Origin: a virus
Direction: 5' to 3' (one strand)
DNA length: 22,610 nucleotides
IMG/VR virus record: IMGVR_UViG_3300046002_001556
Coordinates: 1-22,610 of that record
Below, piece after piece: positions 20,290-22,610 of the stretch. Each line of letters starts with the position of its first letter. Position 1 is the stretch's first letter. The notes under the pieces were generated by a model. That model made no database searches. It saw nothing but the letters and a program-made list of their open reading frames with translations, and had not been told where the DNA came from. The position numbers and the translations under genes are program-made.

Positions 20290-22107
20290 CTACTGTACCT
20301 TTTCCCAATTTGATGGGTCGCTTCCCACTCCGCCTTTAGACTTATACCCGTTAACGATAACGCCAGCACGAGCAGGATATACCTGAGGCAGGTAGGAATA
20401 TTTATTCTCTTCCCAATATTTCGCATAATCCGTATGACCCTCCATGTGGGCTCCAATACGAATCATTTGATTAATACCTGTCTTCACACGGTTGAGGTCA
20501 TCAACACTCTCTTTCTGCCATTTCATTTCGTAAGGCTCCATTGCAGGAGCAGCCTTAGCACTGAAAGAAATACCTGCTCCATCAAACCTTACGTCCAATA
20601 GGGTAGACACATCCTTCTTACTAACACCTCCACCTCCAGGAAATTTCTCCTGAAGCGCAGCAATACGAGAATTAATACTCTGTTGCACTGAAGGGACAAA
20701 TCCAACTTGCCAAGCTTCTTTAGCTGTCTGTGCAGCATCTTTGTTTAGCTTACCACTAGCTACGAATTTACCGTACTCCGGGTCAGCAAAGAACTTAGTG
20801 ATGTTTTGCATATTCTGAGGCTTAATATTTCCTAGCTTCAGCTGATCCCCTGTTTGTTTCAGAATGTTATTTACATTGCTGATAGTTTCCTTTTCAGCCT
20901 TATCATTATCCTTAAAGCCTTTAGCATTAAGTTTAGTGATTGACTTACTTAGGAAATCAAGAACAGGACCTTCTTGCTTAGGATCACCAATAACGGTAGG
21001 AACGTGCCCCCCTTTACCATCTGTAGCATCTACAGAAGAGGCCTGAGCGAGATATTTGGTAATAGGAGTTGTAGCATTCAAAGCTACAATCGCCTGTCCA
21101 CCTATCAACTCACTGGCTACAACAACTTTTAGTAAAGCTGGATCATCAGTAACTGCCATAAGCTTCTGTTTCATAATCAGGGCTTTATACGCATCACCAT
21201 CCACTTCAGCAGCTGTCTTAGGATCAATAGCCTTAGCAGCTACAAGCTTCATTTCATCAAACAAGGAACGATAGGCTCCCGCCATATCTCCATTCAGGCC
21301 AGCTGCTGCTTGAATTGCTCCCTCAATCTGAGAGAATTCCTTCGTCAACATCAGCTGAGCATCCTGAGTGGTTACAACGCCACTCTTAACCTTAGCTGCA
21401 ATATCTCCAATAAATACACCCATCCGATCTACGTTACCCCCTGCAAGCTCGGTGATAACCTTGAGAGAAACCTCTTTACGTTCACGATCTAGGACAGTAC
21501 GCTCTTCAGCACTCATAGCTCGTCCTTCGGCACCTTGAGCTCGTTGCTCAGCAGCCATCTTCATTTGACGATCCATCACATGCTCTGCTTGAATACTAGC
21601 TTCATTCGTCTGAAGAGTTTTCTCTAGTGTAGCAGGGTCCATCCAACTGTACATACTAGCACCTCGTTGTTGAGCACTAGCTACTCGTGCCTTCTGAACT
21701 GCTTGAGCAGCCTTAGCACTATCTTCAATCTCCCCTAACTCACTACCTCCACTAAGGGCATTCTTAGCCTTGTGTAGGTCTTCAATATACCCAGCATTAC
21801 CAGCAGCATACTTTCCAAATAGGGAACGGCTACGAGCAGCAGCAACTGTTGGATTAATATCACCTCGTAAAGAAGCTTGGTTAATAGCCTCTTGTTCTTG
21901 AGTGTAGCTAGACACAACATTCACCTTAGCAGCTTCTGCGTCTGCTTTACGGGAATCTCCAAGACCCTTAATAAAGATGTTTCCAACATCTGCCAGTAAT
22001 GGCATAATGTTAGTATCAATATATTGCTCACGAACAGGAGCAAGAGGAGAGGCCCCAGCCCCTTGCGGGGCGGAGAGCTCGGTGGCTTTAGCGCCAAATT
22101 CAGCCAT
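20290..22107 (-). CDS. Internal virion (ejection) protein
   Basis: A 605-residue protein with long, Ala/Lys/Glu/Gln-rich helical segments. The stretch AAEQRAQGAEGRAMSAEERTV and its neighbours suggest coiled coils, and there are few Cys or Trp. Near the C-terminus, GFVPSVQQSINSRIAALQ and the final SYLPQVYPARAGVIVNGY look globular. No enzymatic motif is visible. Such composition, and the position between a larger virion gene and a transglycosylase, matches the internal core/ejection proteins of podoviruses (compare T7 gp15/gp16, where the transglycosylase is fused). The ATG at 22107-22105 follows AAGGAAT, which overlaps the end of the preceding gene. The exact protein family is not recognised. 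Confidence 0.78.
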   Translation of the reverse strand: MAEFGAKATELSAPQGAGASPLAPVREQYIDTNIMPLLADVGNIFIKGLGDSRKADAEAAKVNVVSSYTQEQEAINQASLRGDINPTVAAARSRSLFGKYAAGNAGYIEDLHKAKNALSGGSELGEIEDSAKAAQAVQKARVASAQQRGASMYSWMDPATLEKTLQTNEASIQAEHVMDRQMKMAAEQRAQGAEGRAMSAEERTVLDRERKEVSLKVITELAGGNVDRMGVFIGDIAAKVKSGVVTTQDAQLMLTKEFSQIEGAIQAAAGLNGDMAGAYRSLFDEMKLVAAKAIDPKTAAEVDGDAYKALIMKQKLMAVTDDPALLKVVVASELIGGQAIVALNATTPITKYLAQASSVDATDGKGGHVPTVIGDPKQEGPVLDFLSKSITKLNAKGFKDNDKAEKETISNVNNILKQTGDQLKLGNIKPQNMQNITKFFADPEYGKFVASGKLNKDAAQTAKEAWQVGFVPSVQQSINSRIAALQEKFPGGGGVSKKDVSTLLDVRFDGAGISFSAKAAPAMEPYEMKWQKESVDDLNRVKTGINQMIRIGAHMEGHTDYAKYWEENKYSYLPQVYPARAGVIVNGYKSKGGVGSDPSNWEKVQ

Positions 22108-22109
22108 AT

Positions 22110-22610
22110 TTATTCCTTAATTATTTCAGCACGTGCATTACGCATATCGGTAAGGCGGTCTATATACATCTTCTTCTGTTCATCAGAAATTGGTGCATTA
22201 CGAATCTGATCTACAGTGATTCCATACTGAGGCAAGTCTACACTACGCAACATCATCAGCATCAGTTGGCTATCTTTACCTTGGAGGTCTTTAGCCAATT
22301 CTTTCTGGATAACTGCCAATGCTTGTGGACTATCTTTATACGCAGAGAGTATCTGACCTGTAACAGCTCGTTGCTGTGTCAAATCAGTAAGACCACTTGC
22401 ATAAGCATTTTGGTAGTATTGTTTAACTTCCTTGTAAACCTGCTTCACTTCCTCGTCATATTTCTTACTACCTTCAGCTGTGATAGCTTGTGTAGCGTAC
22501 AAATCACGAGCATGTGTTGTAGGAAATCCAAACAGTTGCATCACGGCTTCTGCTGTATTCACATCAGGATCAACAACATTACCATACTTATCCAGAGTTT
22601 TCTTCAGCTC
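22110..22610 (-). CDS. C-terminal part of a large virion protein (5' end outside window)
   Basis: The minus-strand frame is open from the right window edge to a stop at 22112-22110, so the start is outside. A GTG at 22562 is not a credible start because 16 in-frame codons precede it and read as coding (DKYGNVVDPDVNTAEA). The visible 166 residues are helical and include VMQLFGFPTTHARDLYATQ and a Lys/Glu-rich coiled-coil-like stretch (YDEEVKQVYKEVKQYYQ). Similar C-terminal phrases occur in very large internal virion proteins of podoviruses, in which an MQLFGFPP-type motif precedes the end. It is the first visible gene of the leftward virion operon and is followed 2 nt later by the next gene. 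Confidence 0.75.
   Translation of the reverse strand, partial: ELKKTLDKYGNVVDPDVNTAEAVMQLFGFPTTHARDLYATQAITAEGSKKYDEEVKQVYKEVKQYYQNAYASGLTDLTQQRAVTGQILSAYKDSPQALAVIQKELAKDLQGKDSQLMLMMLRSVDLPQYGITVDQIRNAPISDEQKKMYIDRLTDMRNARAEIIKE

Noticed and set aside
22058-22071. GC-rich hairpin GCCCC-TTGC-GGGGC as a terminator
   Set aside because: It is inside the start of the internal virion protein gene, has only a 5-bp stem and no T-run on either strand.

Overview
The window is part of a lytic tailed-phage genome, most likely a podovirus of a Gram-negative bacterium. There is almost no intergenic DNA. Most genes are joined by 1-nt, 4-nt or 8-nt start/stop overlaps, and there are no tRNA, rRNA, IS or CRISPR features. 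It combines a T7-like replisome (primase-helicase, family A polymerase, SSB, 5'-3' exonuclease, HNH nuclease) with traits I associate with phiEco32-type phages: an ECF-like sigma factor and a COOH-NH2 ligase/ATP-grasp gene set. No single-subunit RNA polymerase is visible. The exact host cannot be read from the sequence.

Layout. (1) Positions 1-5852, plus strand: a truncated unknown gene, then an amide/peptide-bond synthesis cluster. This holds a class I amidotransferase-like enzyme, a 51-residue membrane protein, a class II amidotransferase whose only sensible start is the rare codon ATT, a phage-type COOH-NH2 ligase, an unknown gene, an Amidoligase_2 enzyme and an ATP-grasp enzyme. (2) Positions 5849-6728: a GC-richer cassette of three ATGA-linked small genes that looks acquired from elsewhere. 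(3) Positions 6721-13048: the replication block, with the sigma factor between primase-helicase and DNA polymerase. (4) Positions 13026-17498: nucleotide metabolism, with a dATP/dGTP diphosphohydrolase-like protein, ThyX, a metallophosphoesterase, MazG, a monomeric B12-dependent ribonucleotide reductase and a very short glutaredoxin. (5) Positions 17513-17547: a bidirectional terminator where two convergent units meet. (6) Positions 17604-22610, minus strand: virion genes read leftwards, namely the end of a large virion protein, an internal virion protein, a virion-associated transglycosylase, two small basic proteins and a GC-rich beta-helix tail spike.

How the parts fit (inference): the plus-strand genes convert host metabolism to dNTP supply and T7-style replication, the sigma factor probably directs host RNA polymerase to later phage promoters, and the minus-strand genes build the particle and its cell-wall-penetrating and receptor-binding parts. 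The amidoligase cluster needs none of these functions. It probably makes a peptide-like metabolite or modifies a protein or cell-envelope component; its substrate is unknown and it is the most novel-looking part of the window.
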